From Amorphophallus konjac (Eukaryota > Streptophyta > Magnoliopsida > Alismatales > Araceae), in assembly GCA_022559845.1 (NCBI GenBank), contig CM040118.1, positions 158,430,331-158,494,330 of the forward strand: a stretch of DNA of 64,000 nt, given 5' to 3'. This document shows, one piece after another, positions 1-10,862 of the stretch. Under the pieces are notes generated by a model, which had not been told where the DNA came from, did not search any database, and worked only from the letters and a program-made list of their open reading frames with translations. The first letter of the stretch is position 1, and every line of letters begins with the position of its first letter. Both the position numbers and the translations under genes were made by a program.

Positions 1-309
1 TTTGTTCACACATTTGTACCGCCACGCCACAGAGAATTGCCTCAGGTGAAATGCGTGAATTAAGGCTATGCATGCAAGACGTGCGATATCCTCTTGACGG
101 GTGCACCACCCCTCAATTGTGCCTCATGACCCGCACCGTGTCTGCAAATTATGGGCGATGTCCCTATCCCATCCCCTATAGAGGGAGCTATCACATACGT
201 ATATTTACATTATGCCTACTAATGAATGCCTGCATGCTTGAATAAAAAAAATAACAAATAAAAAATAAAAATAATAATAATGTGTGTATACAGTAAAATC
301 AATTTCGAC
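1..309. other. no gene recognised
   Basis: I see no coding region, repeat or RNA gene here. The last 70 bases before 300 are A-rich and runs of ATAATAAT appear, similar in style to the AT-rich block at 4480-4760. The short open frames are not supported by any recognisable domain. Confidence 0.4.
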
Positions 310-905
310 TATCGCAGCCTACTTTCCCAGCTCTGGCTCGTAGAGCCCAATCTTGGCCCCCCATGGCCTACCTCTTGCCCTTGCGGCTCGTTAATCTGCC
401 AACTCCGGCTTCTGTAGTCTGCTTCCCTGATTTGGGCTTTCACATCTTACGCCTTAATTTCGGCTCTTGCAGCCCGCTTCCCAACAATTTTTGCTGTTGT
501 AGCCTGCTTACCTCGGCCCCCATGGCCCGCTTTCCCAATTCTGGCCTTCACAGCCTGCTTCCCAGAATTCGGCCTTCATGGCCCGCTGCCCATAATTTCG
601 GCCTTCACAGCCCGCTTCCCAACTTTAGCTCTTGCAGCCTGCTTCCCAGAATTCGGCTCTCATAGCCTGCTTCCCAGAATTCAGCCTTCACGGCCCACTT
701 CCCATAATTTCGGCTCTTGCAGCCCGCTTCCCAATATCCTTGACTTTCATAAGCTGCTCCCCCAATTCGGCCTCTGCGGCCCGCTTCCCGACTTTGGCTC
801 TTCTGGCATGCTTCCCTTCGGCTCTCGCAGCCCACTTTCCCAATTTTGGCTCTGGCAGCCTGCTCCCCAAATTTCAGCTTTCGCAGCCCGCTTTTCTGAT
901 TTGGG
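310..905. repeat. GC-rich micro-repeat array A
   Basis: Roughly 30-base units repeat about 18-20 times. Each joins a CAGCCYGCTTCCCA segment to an AATTTCGGCTCTTG-like segment, and spacing and sequence drift between units. Long open frames cross it on both strands only because the unit lacks stops; their translations are simple proline, serine and cysteine repeats. It is the first of four such arrays in 4.2 kb, a context typical of the upstream part of a plant LTR. The owner element could not be delimited. Confidence 0.7.
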
Positions 906-1119
906 GACACTAAATAATTTCTCACCCCATATTTACGTGCAGGGGAATATAAAAGAGGAGAAAAGAGAAGAGAAGGTGAAAATAAGGAAAGAAGAAAAGG
1001 AAACACTCTTGAAGTGCTCCAACGGCGCAGCAGCCTGCAAGCCCTCCAGCGGCACACTACTAAGTGCCCTCAGTAGCACACTCATTGTGAAGCCTCCAGC
1101 GGCACGCCCTTTTGCCGCT

Positions 1120-1905
1120 CCAACGTCAGTTCCCGACACCTTGTCGACACTGATTAAGATAAGAAGAGACCAATATACCACGAAAGTTCCAGACACCCTG
1201 TCGGCACTGATGAAGAGAAGAAGAGACCAACAAACCATGTCAGTGCCCGACACCCTGTCGGCACTGACGAAGAGAAGAAGAGAACAAGTAAACCATGTCA
1301 ATGCCCGACACCCCGTCGGCACTGACGAAGAGAAGAAGAGACCAACACGCCATGTCAGTCCCCGACACCCCGTCGGCACTAACGAAGAGAAGAAGAGACC
1401 AACATGCCATGTCAGTCCCCGACACCCCATCGGCACTGACGAAGAGACAAAGAGACCAACATGCTACGCCAGCTCCCAACACCCTGTCGGCATTGACGAA
1501 GAGAAGAAGAGAACAAGTAAACCATGTCAACGCCCGACACCCCGTCGGCACTGACGAAGAGAAGAAGAGACCAACATGACATGTCAGTCCCCGACACCCC
1601 GTCGGCACTGACAAAGAGAAGAAGAGACCAACATGCTACGCCAGCTCCCAACACCCTGTCGGCATTGATGAAGAGAAGAAGAGAACAAGTAAACCATGTC
1701 AACGCCCGACACCCCGTCGGCACTGACGAAGAGAAGAAGAGACCAACATGACATGTCAGTCCCCGACACCCCGTCGGCACTGACGAAGAGAAGAAGAGAC
1801 CAACATGCCATGTCAGTCCCTGACACCCCGTCGGCACTGACGAAGAGAAGAAGAGACCAACATGCTACGCCAGCTCCCAACACCATGTCGGCACCAACAA
1901 AGAGA
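1120..1905. repeat. 57-bp tandem array with a hairpin in each unit
   Basis: About 13-14 units of 57-58 bases. Each has a palindromic half followed by a purine-rich linker reading GACGAAGAGAAGAAGAGACC. In the unit at 1239 the arms are 1239-1251 and 1257-1268 (GTCAGTGCC..GAC against GTCGGCACTGAC) with a five-base loop. Some units carry AGCTCCCAACACC in place of the left arm and so lose the stem. Units starting near 1514 and 1688 are of the same subtype, three units apart, so a higher-order repeat is present. The open frames through it are repeat artefacts. Confidence 0.85.
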
Positions 1906-2219
1906 AGAATAGACCAGTACACCCACCGGCACCGCCTGGCTCATCCTTCGCCTGCGCTACCCGTGGGTGGGGGGCATTTGTGGATGTGCAAAATTGCACA
2001 CCCATACATCCCAACTAGTCCACACACCAATAACAACTTCAACCGAGGAAGCTGTGGAAAAGCGGGGCCGTCCGGACTCCTCGAACGTGCATACACTGCC
2101 ATGGAGCTATCTCCGGGGTCACGACAGTGAAGAGAACTAAACCCTCAAGAGCCCCACAATCCATGGGCCTCGAAGAAAATCAAATAAGCCATAACTCGCG
2201 CTCACAACGGGCTCATAAC

Positions 2220-2660
2220 TGCCCATTTAGGCCTTCAGCGGCACGCCCTTTGGGCCCTTCAGCGGCACACCCCTTTGGCCCCTCAGCGGTACCCCCTTTG
2301 GCCCCTTAGTGGTACCCCCTTTGGCCCTTCAGCGGTACGCCCCTGGGCCCTTCAGTGGTACACCCCATGTGCCTTCAGCGGCACACCCCATGTGCCTTCA
2401 ACGGCACGCCCCATGTGCCTTCAACAGCACACTATTTTAAGCCTTCAACAGCACACTATTTTAAGCCTTCAACGGCACACTATTTTGGGCCTTCAACGGC
2501 ACACTATCTCAGGCCTTCAACGGGACGCTATTTCAAGCCTTCAACGGCACATCATTTCAAGCCTTTAGCGGCACACTTCTTGGGTCTTCCAATGGCACGC
2601 TGTTCTGGCCCTTCAACGGCACACCTGGGCGTTTTCTTCCCCGACACTTCCGGCAAATCA
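2220..2660. repeat. GGCACGCCC/GGCACAC micro-repeat array B
   Basis: About 17-18 units of 24-25 bases built on CCTTCAGCGGCACRCCC, grading from GC-rich units (2220-2400) to units ending in CACACTATTTTAAG (2420-2560). The same core recurs at 3415-3700 and as CTTCGCCGGCACGCCC at 4120-4470, so the three blocks belong to one repeat family. No coding role is visible. Confidence 0.75.
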
Positions 2661-3414
2661 AATCTTACGCCCATGCCCTAGGGATTCTTGGCGCGCAGTG
2701 GGCTTGCTGGGGTGTCGCCCAGGGAGAGGGCCACATTGACTATTCCCCCCTGCCACCAAGGACGACGGGTCAAATCCCCAATCAATGCCTCCAGTTTCCC
2801 GCCTCCGACTACCGTGTTCGAGTGCTCCCGCCGCTGGGGGTATAAAAGCCCCTTCTTCGGTGAACAGAAAGGGAGGAGGAGGCTAGTGGAGGGAGCCATG
2901 ACCGAGCTGCCAGAAAAGAGAAGAGGAAGAAGAAGAAGAGAAGAAGAAGAAGAAGAGAAGAAGAGAAGAGGAGGAGGGGAGGCTCTGCCTCCCTCCCCCG
3001 TTGCTCCATCCACCGCCACCTGAGCGAAGAGAAGAAGAAGAAGAAGAGGGGAGGCTCCGGCTCCCCCCCGTTGATGTCTCGTCTACCACCGTCGGTGTGA
3101 AGAGAGGAAGAGAAGAAGAGTGAGTGGAGAGAGAGGATGAGGTCCGGGAGAAGAGAAGTCCTTGCTCCCCCCATTGTATCTTCTTTCTTTCTTTCTTGCC
3201 CCCCTCCCTTGTTTTCTTTTCCGTCGCCATGTATTAGCTCTCTTGGGGCACTCCTTTTGCGAGAATAAAAGTAGAAGGCTTGCAAATATTTTCTTTGGAT
3301 GTCTTTCTAAAGCCTTTCTTCCGTGTTTGCATCCCTCGGTGTTTCACGCCCCTTTCCCTTTCTCCTTTCGTTAGGGCTTGCTTCCTCCCGGGCATTTTTT
3401 GTCTTTGCCCACCC
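2661..3414 (+). other. LTR-like promoter and leader region, no gene
   Basis: A TATA box at 2841-2848 is followed by a strongly purine-biased stretch (2865-3160, GAAGAAGAAGAG runs) and then a pyrimidine-rich stretch (3170-3390). Plant LTR retrotransposons and plant 5' leaders often look like this downstream of the transcription start. Open frames on both strands translate to serine, lysine or glutamate runs and are not supported as genes. Confidence 0.4.
2841..2848 (+). promoter_or_regulatory. TATA box candidate
   Basis: TATAAAAG lies in GC-rich surroundings, 180 bases after the end of array B. Array then TATA box is the same order as in the LTRs of C1 and N, which supports reading this as an LTR promoter. 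No transcript evidence is available. Confidence 0.5.
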
Positions 3415-3700
3415 CTGGGTGCCCTCAGCGGCACACCCTAGCCGTGCCTCCAACGGCACACCCTCCATATGCCATCAACGGCACGCCCTTGGGCATCCCC
3501 AGCGGCACGCCCATGGGGCTCTTCGTCGACACACTCCTGCCGCCTTCAGCGGCACGCCCTTGCCCCCCCTTCAGTGACACAGCCCCTCAGCGGCACACCC
3601 GGGCTTCCCCCAGTCCGGCACGCCCTCTTGTGCCTCCCTTGCCCGGCACACTCGTCCCTCCTTGCCCAGTGCACTCCCTTGCCGGCCCTAGGGAGGTCTC
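3415..3700. repeat. GGCACGCCC micro-repeat array C
   Basis: About ten irregular units around CAGCGGCACGCCC or CAACGGCACACCC, later CCGGCACGCC. It repeats the core of array B on the other side of the TATA box. Confidence 0.65.
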
Positions 3701-4119
3701 TGATCCGTTGTTCTCACCGAGTTTTCTGAAGTTTTATTAAAGGTGTTGCCGCTCTCGGGCGCCCACCTCCAGTTGTCGGGTTCCGCCACTCCATGTGGGC
3801 GCGTTCCCTGTATCTCCCTTACGCTCGGGTCAAGGGGAGATGCTGCCGAATTTTCGTTAGAAACGATAACACGTTAAAAAGGACTAAAAGAAAGCAACAA
3901 ACAAATAAAAACAACAATGGTAAAACACTTTAACTGAGGCAAGGGAACCGCAATCAATTCAAAGAGAGCCAAATCGAACGACAACTAAACAACTTGAACA
4001 CTCGCCCTCGTGAGAGAAAGAATGAAAGATAATCGAGAGAAAGAGAGAAGAAACCCATGCAAACTTAATCAAATCAAGAGAGAAAAGAACAGAGGAAGAG
4101 ACATAAGAATGGAAGAGGA
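3701..4119. other. no gene recognised
   Basis: The sequence at 3740-3860 could be the downstream end of an LTR, but I could not find TG/CA ends, a primer binding site or a target duplication. 3860-4110 is A-rich with GAGAGAAAG runs. No domain-bearing frame is present. Confidence 0.3.
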
Positions 4120-4470
4120 GTGGGCTCCCCATGCCCTTCGCAGGCACGCCCCCCTTCAGCCCCCTTCGCCGGCACGCCCTTTCCGCCACCTTCGCCGGTA
4201 CACCCTCCAGCCACCCTTCGCCGGCACACCCGCTCGCGCCCTTGGCCGGCACACCCTTCGCCGGTACGCCCGCTCGCGCCCCTCGCCCGCACGCTTCCGC
4301 GACCCCTTTTACCGGCACGCTCTCTTTACACTCAGCGGCACGCTCGCGCCCTTCGCCGGCACACTCTCCCAGCCCCTCGGCGGCACGCCCCCCCTGCCTT
4401 CGCCGGTACACCCTGGTCGTTCTTCGCCGGCACGCCCCTTCAGCCCTTTTTTAGCCCTCTAGCGGCCCAC
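4120..4470. repeat. CTTCGCCGGCACGCCC micro-repeat array D
   Basis: Around 15 units of roughly 20-25 bases centred on CTTCGCCGGCACRCCC. It is more GC-rich and uniform than arrays B and C but shares the GGCACRCCC core. Frames in all phases stay open because of the repeat. Confidence 0.7.
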
Positions 4471-4479
4471 TCTCACTCC

Positions 4480-4760
4480 CAAAAAAAAAACACATATATA
4501 CTATAATAATAATAATAACAATAAATAAATTAATAAAAATTCTGATAAATAAATAAACCTGAGTATATATATGGAATAAACAAACAAAAAAATGTGAAAT
4601 AATAATAATAATAATAAACAAAAAAGAGAAAATATAATAGTAATAATAATAAACGAAAATGGAGAAATCACCTGAAATAAATACATAAAAGGAAAATAAG
4701 CAATAAAATAAACATGCATATAATTTAAAGCCCAGATAAAAGAATAGTAAAATCCACATC
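4480..4760. repeat. AT-rich low-complexity tract
   Basis: Runs of AATAATAATA, AAATAAATAAA and related trinucleotides with almost no GC, sharply contrasting with the preceding array. Overlapping - strand frames give Phe/Ile/Tyr-rich translations that reflect composition only. Confidence 0.75.
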
Positions 4761-4860
4761 GCAGCCCTGTCTCTCCCGTGACCCGATGCCGAAGGAACAA
4801 TCATGCCACCCTTCCAGGTTGGGCCTGAGTCTTAGGAATTATCCCAAAATAGCCACGACC

Positions 4861-5925
4861 TGACCTCGCCTCGGGCCGATATTCAGATTAAACCGGACTT
4901 GTTTCTCGGGCCGGATCCCTTCCGAGCCACTACTAAAATTGCCGCACGTTCGGTAGACATTTTGAACTGGTTCACCTCGATTCTCGTCGCGTTTCTATTA
5001 CGGACCGGTGCCCGAACATGAAAAGGTCTATGCGTGACCGATATGGCCGACGGCTCCCATCCCGACATGGTCGTAACCCGGCATTGCTTTGGGCCAATAG
5101 CCTGTCGAATCGGATTCATCCTAATGGGATTTGTCCTCACTCTTTCATTGAAATTGCCGCAAACTCGGCATACATTTGTACGGGGTTATTCCTATCCATG
5201 TCGCACCTTCAATATGGACCCTTGTCCGAATATCAAGTGGTCCGCAAGTGACCGACAGAAATCTGAATAGGACGAGATGGCTCCTGTCATCCCTGGACCC
5301 TATATACGGGAATATCAATAAGGCCTTTGTGGCCTATGCTTGGACCTCGGGTCCGTCCCGATTATGGTCATTGTCTGACCCACGCCCTCAGCCTATAGCT
5401 CGCTTCCTTCGAACACGTTTTGGTTTCTGGAATCTAGTCCCGAGACTCTTCCCCGTTGCCCTCCGGCACCGGGAACATTAATGATGCCCACGCAAGCCCC
5501 GTTTGGACCACGGGAGGCGCCCCCGGTATGGTCCCGACCCGATCTCGCACCGGGCCAATAAATTCGCTAGTTTCTTGCTACACTAATCGAGATTTAACCG
5601 AATGTTTTCAGTGTCTCGGAATAATGTATTTACCGTATCACGGCATACATATGTTCCACGTTCGCCTGCGACGATTATGATACTTTCAAGCCGGACACCC
5701 ATCCGAATATTAAACGGTCTCCCGAATGACCGACACGTTTCGAACGTCCGCTTCCCTAGACATAGGGCTTTTCAACCGATTCAAGGGATATTCCCTCGTT
5801 GCCCCTTGGCACCGGAAATATTAATCACGCTCATGCAAGTCTTGTTTCGAACGCGGGGGGGCCCACCGCAGTATGGTCGTAGCTTGCTCTTGCACCGGGC
5901 CAACAGATTTACTGGTTTTTGACCG
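4861..5925 (+). mobile_element. E' LTR-like sequence, left part (split by C1)
   Basis: This stretch resembles the LTR of element E read on the opposite strand. Shared segments include CCCGACATGGTC followed by GGGCCAATAG, and AAATTGCCGC followed by CGGCATACAT. Related sub-units recur around 4934, 5150, 5600 and, past C1, at 28136, so the LTR appears internally duplicated and longer than E's 691 bp copy. A possible TG start is at 4861. The right part resumes at 28126 after the C1 target duplication. Family assignment is by visible similarity only. Confidence 0.5.
5921..5925. repeat. C1 target-site duplication, left
   Basis: GACCG directly precedes the TG of the C1 5' LTR and is repeated exactly at 28126-28130 after the 3' LTR. 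This fixes the insertion boundaries. Confidence 0.93.
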
Positions 5926-6124
5926 TGTTGCATCCCTACGGTTTTGATGATGTCTCACACTATAAATCAATCTTCTATCTCTAGATTAATTCATGCTTCA
6001 TCATGTAGGACTGTGCAGTTCATATGGTTGTCAGATAGATATGCACTACTTGATCATGTCTACACTCTGTCTGCATTGTCTGGACAGTGATGGGTCGACG
6101 CCCCCTTCTGATGGGTCGACGCCC

Positions 6125-7590
6125 CCTTTATTTTCCAAGTCCGTACATTGGTCTTCATATTCAAAGCCTGTACAGCCATTCCTTGAGATCAAGTCCATAT
6201 AATGGCACTGTAGCTTGCACATCTGAAGTCTATACATCCTTCAAGGGGCCAAGTCTATACAGTCTCCCGTTCATTTCAAAGTCTTCACATCGCCTCACAT
6301 CTTCCAAGTCTATACATCCAGTTGAACCTCAAAGTCTTCACATCGCCTCACATCTTCCAAGTCTATACATCCTCAGTTGAACCCCAAGTCTATACATCGT
6401 CTGCCATTTCAAAGTCAATACATTGTCCCTCGTCTCACGCAACATGTCCCAAAGTCTGTACAACCTCTAGTCACAAACCAAGTCCATACATCGCTTTCTG
6501 CAAGCATTACCTCAAGTATGTACATCCTGTGCATTGCTTCATAACAAGTCTAGACATCCTGGTTGCGTTCTAAGTCTACACATCCTGCCAGGTCGCACTT
6601 CAAAGTCTGTACACTGTGCTACACTGTACAAGTCCATACACTGGCTGCACTGCACAAGTTTATACATTGGCTTGGGCATCCAAGTCTAGACATTGATTCA
6701 CTATTCAAGGCGTTCATCAAAGTCTGTACAGCGTGAGGCGTTCATCAAAGTCTGTACATTGCTTGGCGCTCACCAAGTCTGTACATCACTTCAAGCGTTC
6801 CAATGTCTATACAAGGCTTGCATCATTAAGTGTAGACATTGCACTGTAGCTTCCCTAGTTGAAGTCTGTACATTGCTGATCGAACGTAAGTCTATACGTT
6901 CCAACCTATTCCTACGTTCGCTGCTTTAGCTACACACTAAGTCTACACATTGGCAAAGTGTATACATCGTTCATGCAAGTCTGTACAGCCAACGCTTTCA
7001 TTGATTCCAAGTCTATACAGACTGCCTTCACGTTCAGAGTCTCTACATCATTCCTCAAAGGCCAAGTGTATACATTGTCCTTGTGTTGAAATGTGTCAAG
7101 TCTATACATTGGATAGGCTCGTTCATGCTTCGTTCATTTCAACTCTATACACTGAGGACGCTAAAGGCCTTCAAGTGTATACTCTCTCACGTTGTTCATA
7201 CTTGCCTATATGCTGCTTGCAAGTGTATACACTCTCACATTTGACACACTTGCCTAATTCATGTCTCCAAGTCTATACACTCTATTCCTTCATACACTTC
7301 ACAGAAGTCTCACATTCCCCCTTGTTACGTTAACGCACTTTACTGCAAGTCCATACACTGAGCTCGCATGAAGAACTTCAACTCTATACACTCTCACACT
7401 TGACACACTTGCCTAATTGACATCCCTAAGTCTATACACTCGAGGGCTTCATACATTTCACAGAAGTCCACACATTCCCCCTGTTATGATAATGCATTAT
7501 TCAGCTAGTCTATACACTGAGGTCGCATGAAGACCCACAAGTCCATACACTCTCTCAGTGTATACACTTACTCATTTGCTGTTCTAAAGT
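6125..7590 (+). repeat. AAGTCTRTACA micro-repeat array in the C1 5' LTR
   Basis: Several dozen copies of an 11-base motif AAGTCTRTACA, usually followed by TTG, TCC or CTC, are separated by 10-35 bases of unrelated sequence. The motif is conserved while the spacers are not. The array ends about 190 bases upstream of the TATA box. The same motif, in the same orientation relative to the element, fills the LTRs of element D. Confidence 0.9.
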
Positions 7591-7777
7591 ATATACATTC
7601 GTTGATTTCTGACTGAACTAACTAATCACATTTCCTTGTCTCTGCCTGCAGATGATTCAGGTTAATGATTGGGCACGTGAACCGAGGATGATACCTAGCA
7701 CGTGATCTGAGAATGCTCTGGAAAAAGAGGGAACGAGACCCACTCGTGTGAAGGCCTGAAAGTCAGGTCGAATGCCA

Positions 7778-7785
7778 TATAAAAG
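7778..7785 (+). promoter_or_regulatory. C1 5' LTR TATA box
   Basis: TATAAAAG, conserved at 27222-27229 in the other LTR. It lies between the micro-repeat array and a purine-rich GAAGAG leader, the expected place for the U3/R promoter. Confidence 0.75.
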
Positions 7786-8370
7786 GTGTCTTCTGCGATT
7801 AGATGGATCGAACTGGAGAAAAAGCTGAAGAGCAGAATCCCTGAGCAGAAGAAGGAAGAGAGAGAGCCTCCACGTTCCAGAAAGAAGATAGAGAGAAAAG
7901 ATTTGAGAGTATTGCTGTGAGAGAAAAGTCTGAGTGAGAGAGAAGAGTCCAATTTGCTTCTTCGGAAGCTACATTTGTTTTTGGTTTTTTTGAAATGATT
8001 GTTGTTCATCGTTGGTCTTGTTTACATTTCTGTTTTTCCTTTCATTTCTTCATATCTTTGATTTTGAGTTGTTACCCTCCAGTGTTTGGAGGAAGGGAGA
8101 GTTACTCCGGTTCCCCTTTGGGCTGCAGAGGAAGAGAGATCTGTGATCTCTGGTTTTGCCAGTGACGCCTTGTCATTAGCAGGTTCCCTCCGCGTTGGAG
8201 GAAGGGAGAGCCATCTCCGGTTCTGGTCTTGCTGGTAGCAGGTCCAGGTGTCAAGCTCTGTGGGTAGCAGAGTTTGGTTGAGGGATTTGTTTCCCTTGGT
8301 TGTTCAAGCTGTGTGGTAGCATATTGTTCGCAGACTGAGTCTGCAGTTTTCTAGCAGTGGCTAGTGGAAT

Positions 8371-8392
8371 CCTCACTCTAGTTGGAGTGAGG
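8371..8392 (+). other. hairpin next to a conserved LTR-end motif
   Basis: CCTCACTC (8371-8378) and GAGTGAGG (8385-8392) form a perfect 8-bp stem with a six-base loop. It is followed directly by GGTGGATGTAG and then CGAACCACC. Element D has the same downstream motif after a stem of different sequence (CCACACTCA/TGAGTGTGG), so the pairing rather than the sequence is kept. It is probably part of the R/U5 RNA. Confidence 0.65.
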
Positions 8393-8683
8393 GGTGGATG
8401 TAGATTATGGACTACAATCGAACCACCTTAAAATCTCTTGTCTCCTCTATGGTTTGCTATTATCGTTTGTGTTCTCCTTCTGTTTGGCCTTGTGTTTGTG
8501 TGTGGACGGCCTATTCCAATCGCACCTTATTATTCTGTCTTAGTTTCTTACTGCGTTCGCTATATTGTTTGGCTATTTCTGAAGGGTTGTATTTCGAAGT
8601 AGTGATTTTTCGCTGAAGTTGTTCAAATCGGGAGTGATCTATTCATCCCCCCCTTCTATATCACTCTTCGCTACGCTAACATT

Positions 8684-8695
8684 TGGTATCAGAGC
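8684..8695 (+). other. C1 primer binding site (tRNA-iMet)
   Basis: TGGTATCAGAGC starts two bases after the 5' LTR. This is the usual plant Copia site complementary to the 3' end of initiator tRNA-Met, where minus-strand cDNA synthesis starts. Confidence 0.92.
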
Positions 8696-8706
8696 AGGTT
8701 TGCATC

Positions 8707-10848
8707 ATGTGGACGAACGGTCAGAGAAATGCTAATGGTCCTAGAAGCTTCATGGCTGAAGGTCAATCCATTAGTCGCCCTCCATTTTTTGATGATAATA
8801 ATTATCTCTTTTGGAAGAACCGGATGGAAGTGTTTATCAGAGCACAGAGCCACAAGCTGTGGAGGGTAATTACTGTTGGCCCGTATGATCTGCCACCGAA
8901 CGTGGACGCGTGGATAGATGACCATGTCAAGCTTTCTTCACTCAACTGGACGGCGTTGAACATCATCTAGTGTGCTGTTCACCCAGAGGAAAATGTCCAT
9001 ATATCTGCCTACAGGACTGCCAAGCGAATGTGGGATGAGCTGTAATTAATCTACGAAGGTACAACTCAAGTGAAAGCCTCGAAGGTAAACCTCTACACCT
9101 CTAAGTATGAACTGTTTAGGATGAATGCAGAGGAGAATATTACTGAAATGTATGCCAGGTTGTCCTTGATCACAAACACACTTAAGGGGCTAGAGAAGGA
9201 TCTAGCTGAGGCAGATATAGTCAGGAAAATTCTTAGATCTTTATCCCCAGCATGGCACACTAAGGCCATCATGATTGAAGAGTCAAAAGATCTGACGACC
9301 TTGACAGTGAATGAACTCATAGGATCCCTCATGACCTATGAGATGAATTTCAAAGGAGGAGGTGAAGGAAGTGATAGGAAGGCTAAGAATGTAGCTCTCA
9401 AGGCATCCCGCAACAAGAGTAGCAGTAGCAGCAGCAGCAGCAGTAGCGGTGAGTCTGATGGCTTCTCAGATCTCGGCCAGAAGGAGCATGCAATGCTCAC
9501 TCGTCAGTTCAGTAAATTTTTAAGGAGAAAGGGGAAGACCTTTAGGAGGAAAAAGTCATACTCCTTTAACAAGAATGTTGAATCTACCAATCATAGGGAT
9601 AGAAATCCTAAGAGACTGACTTGTTATCATTGTAACAAACAGGGACACATGAAAGGCGAATGCCCAGATCTTCAAAAGAAGGGTACCTACTTCCAGAAGA
9701 AGAACACAAAGGTGCAGAAGAAGAAGAAGCCACAGGCGATGGTCTGCACATGGAGCGAGGAGGAAGAAGATCCCGAAGACACTTCCTCAGAGGAGCATGA
9801 AGAAGGAATTTGCCTAATGACAAACAGTGAAGAGGTAACCAATGTTTTTGAAAATTTTACGATTGATGACTGGGAAGATGCTTATGCTGAGTTATTAGAT
9901 AAGTTCAATTCTCTTAGTAAAGAGCATAGGGTTCTGAAAAAAAAATTTAATACTAATGTTGAAGAACAAACCCAGGTCTGTGAGGAAAATCAGAAACTAA
10001 AAGAGCAACTAGAAGAAATGACCTCACTAAGAAAAGAAAATGATAAGCTCAAGGGAGAAAACCAAGAAAGTCAAAATCAGCTCAATGAACTCAAAATAAG
10101 AATTGAAGAAAGCTTGAATGAAAGTAGAGTGAACTCAGAAAAATATGAAGCTATTAAGAAAGTCAATGGTGAACTTCTAAAAAATTCTGAGTCCCTTCAA
10201 AAGGAGCTGGAAGACAAACAGAAAGTTTTGGAAAAATTTGTCCAAGGAAAATCTAGTATGGATGCTATACTGGGGGCTAGGGTTAACTTCAATAAGGAGG
10301 GTCTAGGCTATGACTCAACTAACAAAAGACCCTTACAATTCAAAACCATTACCTTCTGCCCAGAGAAGAGAAAAGAAAAGCTGGACACACCATCCAGCTC
10401 AAACAGCAATAAGGGAACTCAAGGTCAGAAGGAAAGTTCTAAAAACAGTGCTGGTCAACCATTTAAAATGGGAATGAATTCTATGAAGAATTTCACTAAG
10501 CCTACCAATCAGAACATAAATGGTAAATGGACCAAGCAAGTGGATCAGAAGAAAAGCTGGAATTACTACAATCAGATGGGTCCAAAGAGGACCTACTGGA
10601 GAAATGATCATCATCTTCAAAAATCTGTTGATCAACAAACTTACAGGAGATATCCTAGGAGTGGCAAGCCTAATGAATGGAATAGAACTTACTTCTCCAG
10701 ACCAGCTGGACTTAATTTCAATAAATCAGAAGTAAAGGTGCCAAGGAAATCCATGCTAAAGCAAATTTGGATTCCTAAACATTTGATTAGAGATTTGAAT
10801 AATGTCCTTGGACCCAACTCATCTTGGGTTCCAAATCACTCTGCTTGA
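8707..10848 (+). pseudogene. gag: C1 gag (broken by two stops)
   Basis: The nucleocapsid precursor packages element RNA into cytoplasmic particles. The first ATG after the PBS opens a frame with the SRPPFFDDNNYLFWKNRMEV start typical of plant Copia gag. Stops TAG (8968-8970) and TAA (9043-9045) interrupt it, and the same frame then runs to 10848. Features in order: UBN2-type gag core (to about 9360), serine run (9418-9450), one CCHC knuckle CYHCNKQGHMKGEC (near 9625), acidic stretch, a long coiled coil (about 9870-10260), and a basic tail. Coiled-coil gag is a Sirevirus trait. Pol follows in a different frame. Confidence 0.88.
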
Positions 10849-10862
10849 TGTTATTTGTGTAG

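Larger units (their letters stand above)
5926..8681 (+). repeat. C1 5' LTR
   Basis: Runs from TGTTGCATCC to GCTAACA, 2756 bases, and matches 25344-28125 with only scattered differences. Order inside: GTCGACGCCCCC pair (6094-6123), dense AAGTCTRTACA array (6125-7590), TATA box (7778), GA-rich leader, then a structured stretch with several perfect short hairpins (8080-8425). Open frames inside it are repeat shadows. Confidence 0.93.

Noticed and set aside
363..1922. Several long overlapping frames on both strands
   Set aside because: They follow tandem repeats whose units lack stops in several phases; translations are pure repeats with no domain.
2809..3285. Serine-rich - strand frames
   Set aside because: They arise from GAAGAAG and TTCTTC runs in a leader-like tract.
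4451..4804. Hydrophobic - strand frames suggesting a membrane protein
   Set aside because: The Phe/Ile/Tyr content reflects AT-rich microsatellite sequence.
6125..7590. Possible CRISPR array (short repeats with unique spacers)
   Set aside because: The repeats are 11 bases, spacing is irregular, and the array lies inside the LTR of a plant retrotransposon with TATA box and PBS.
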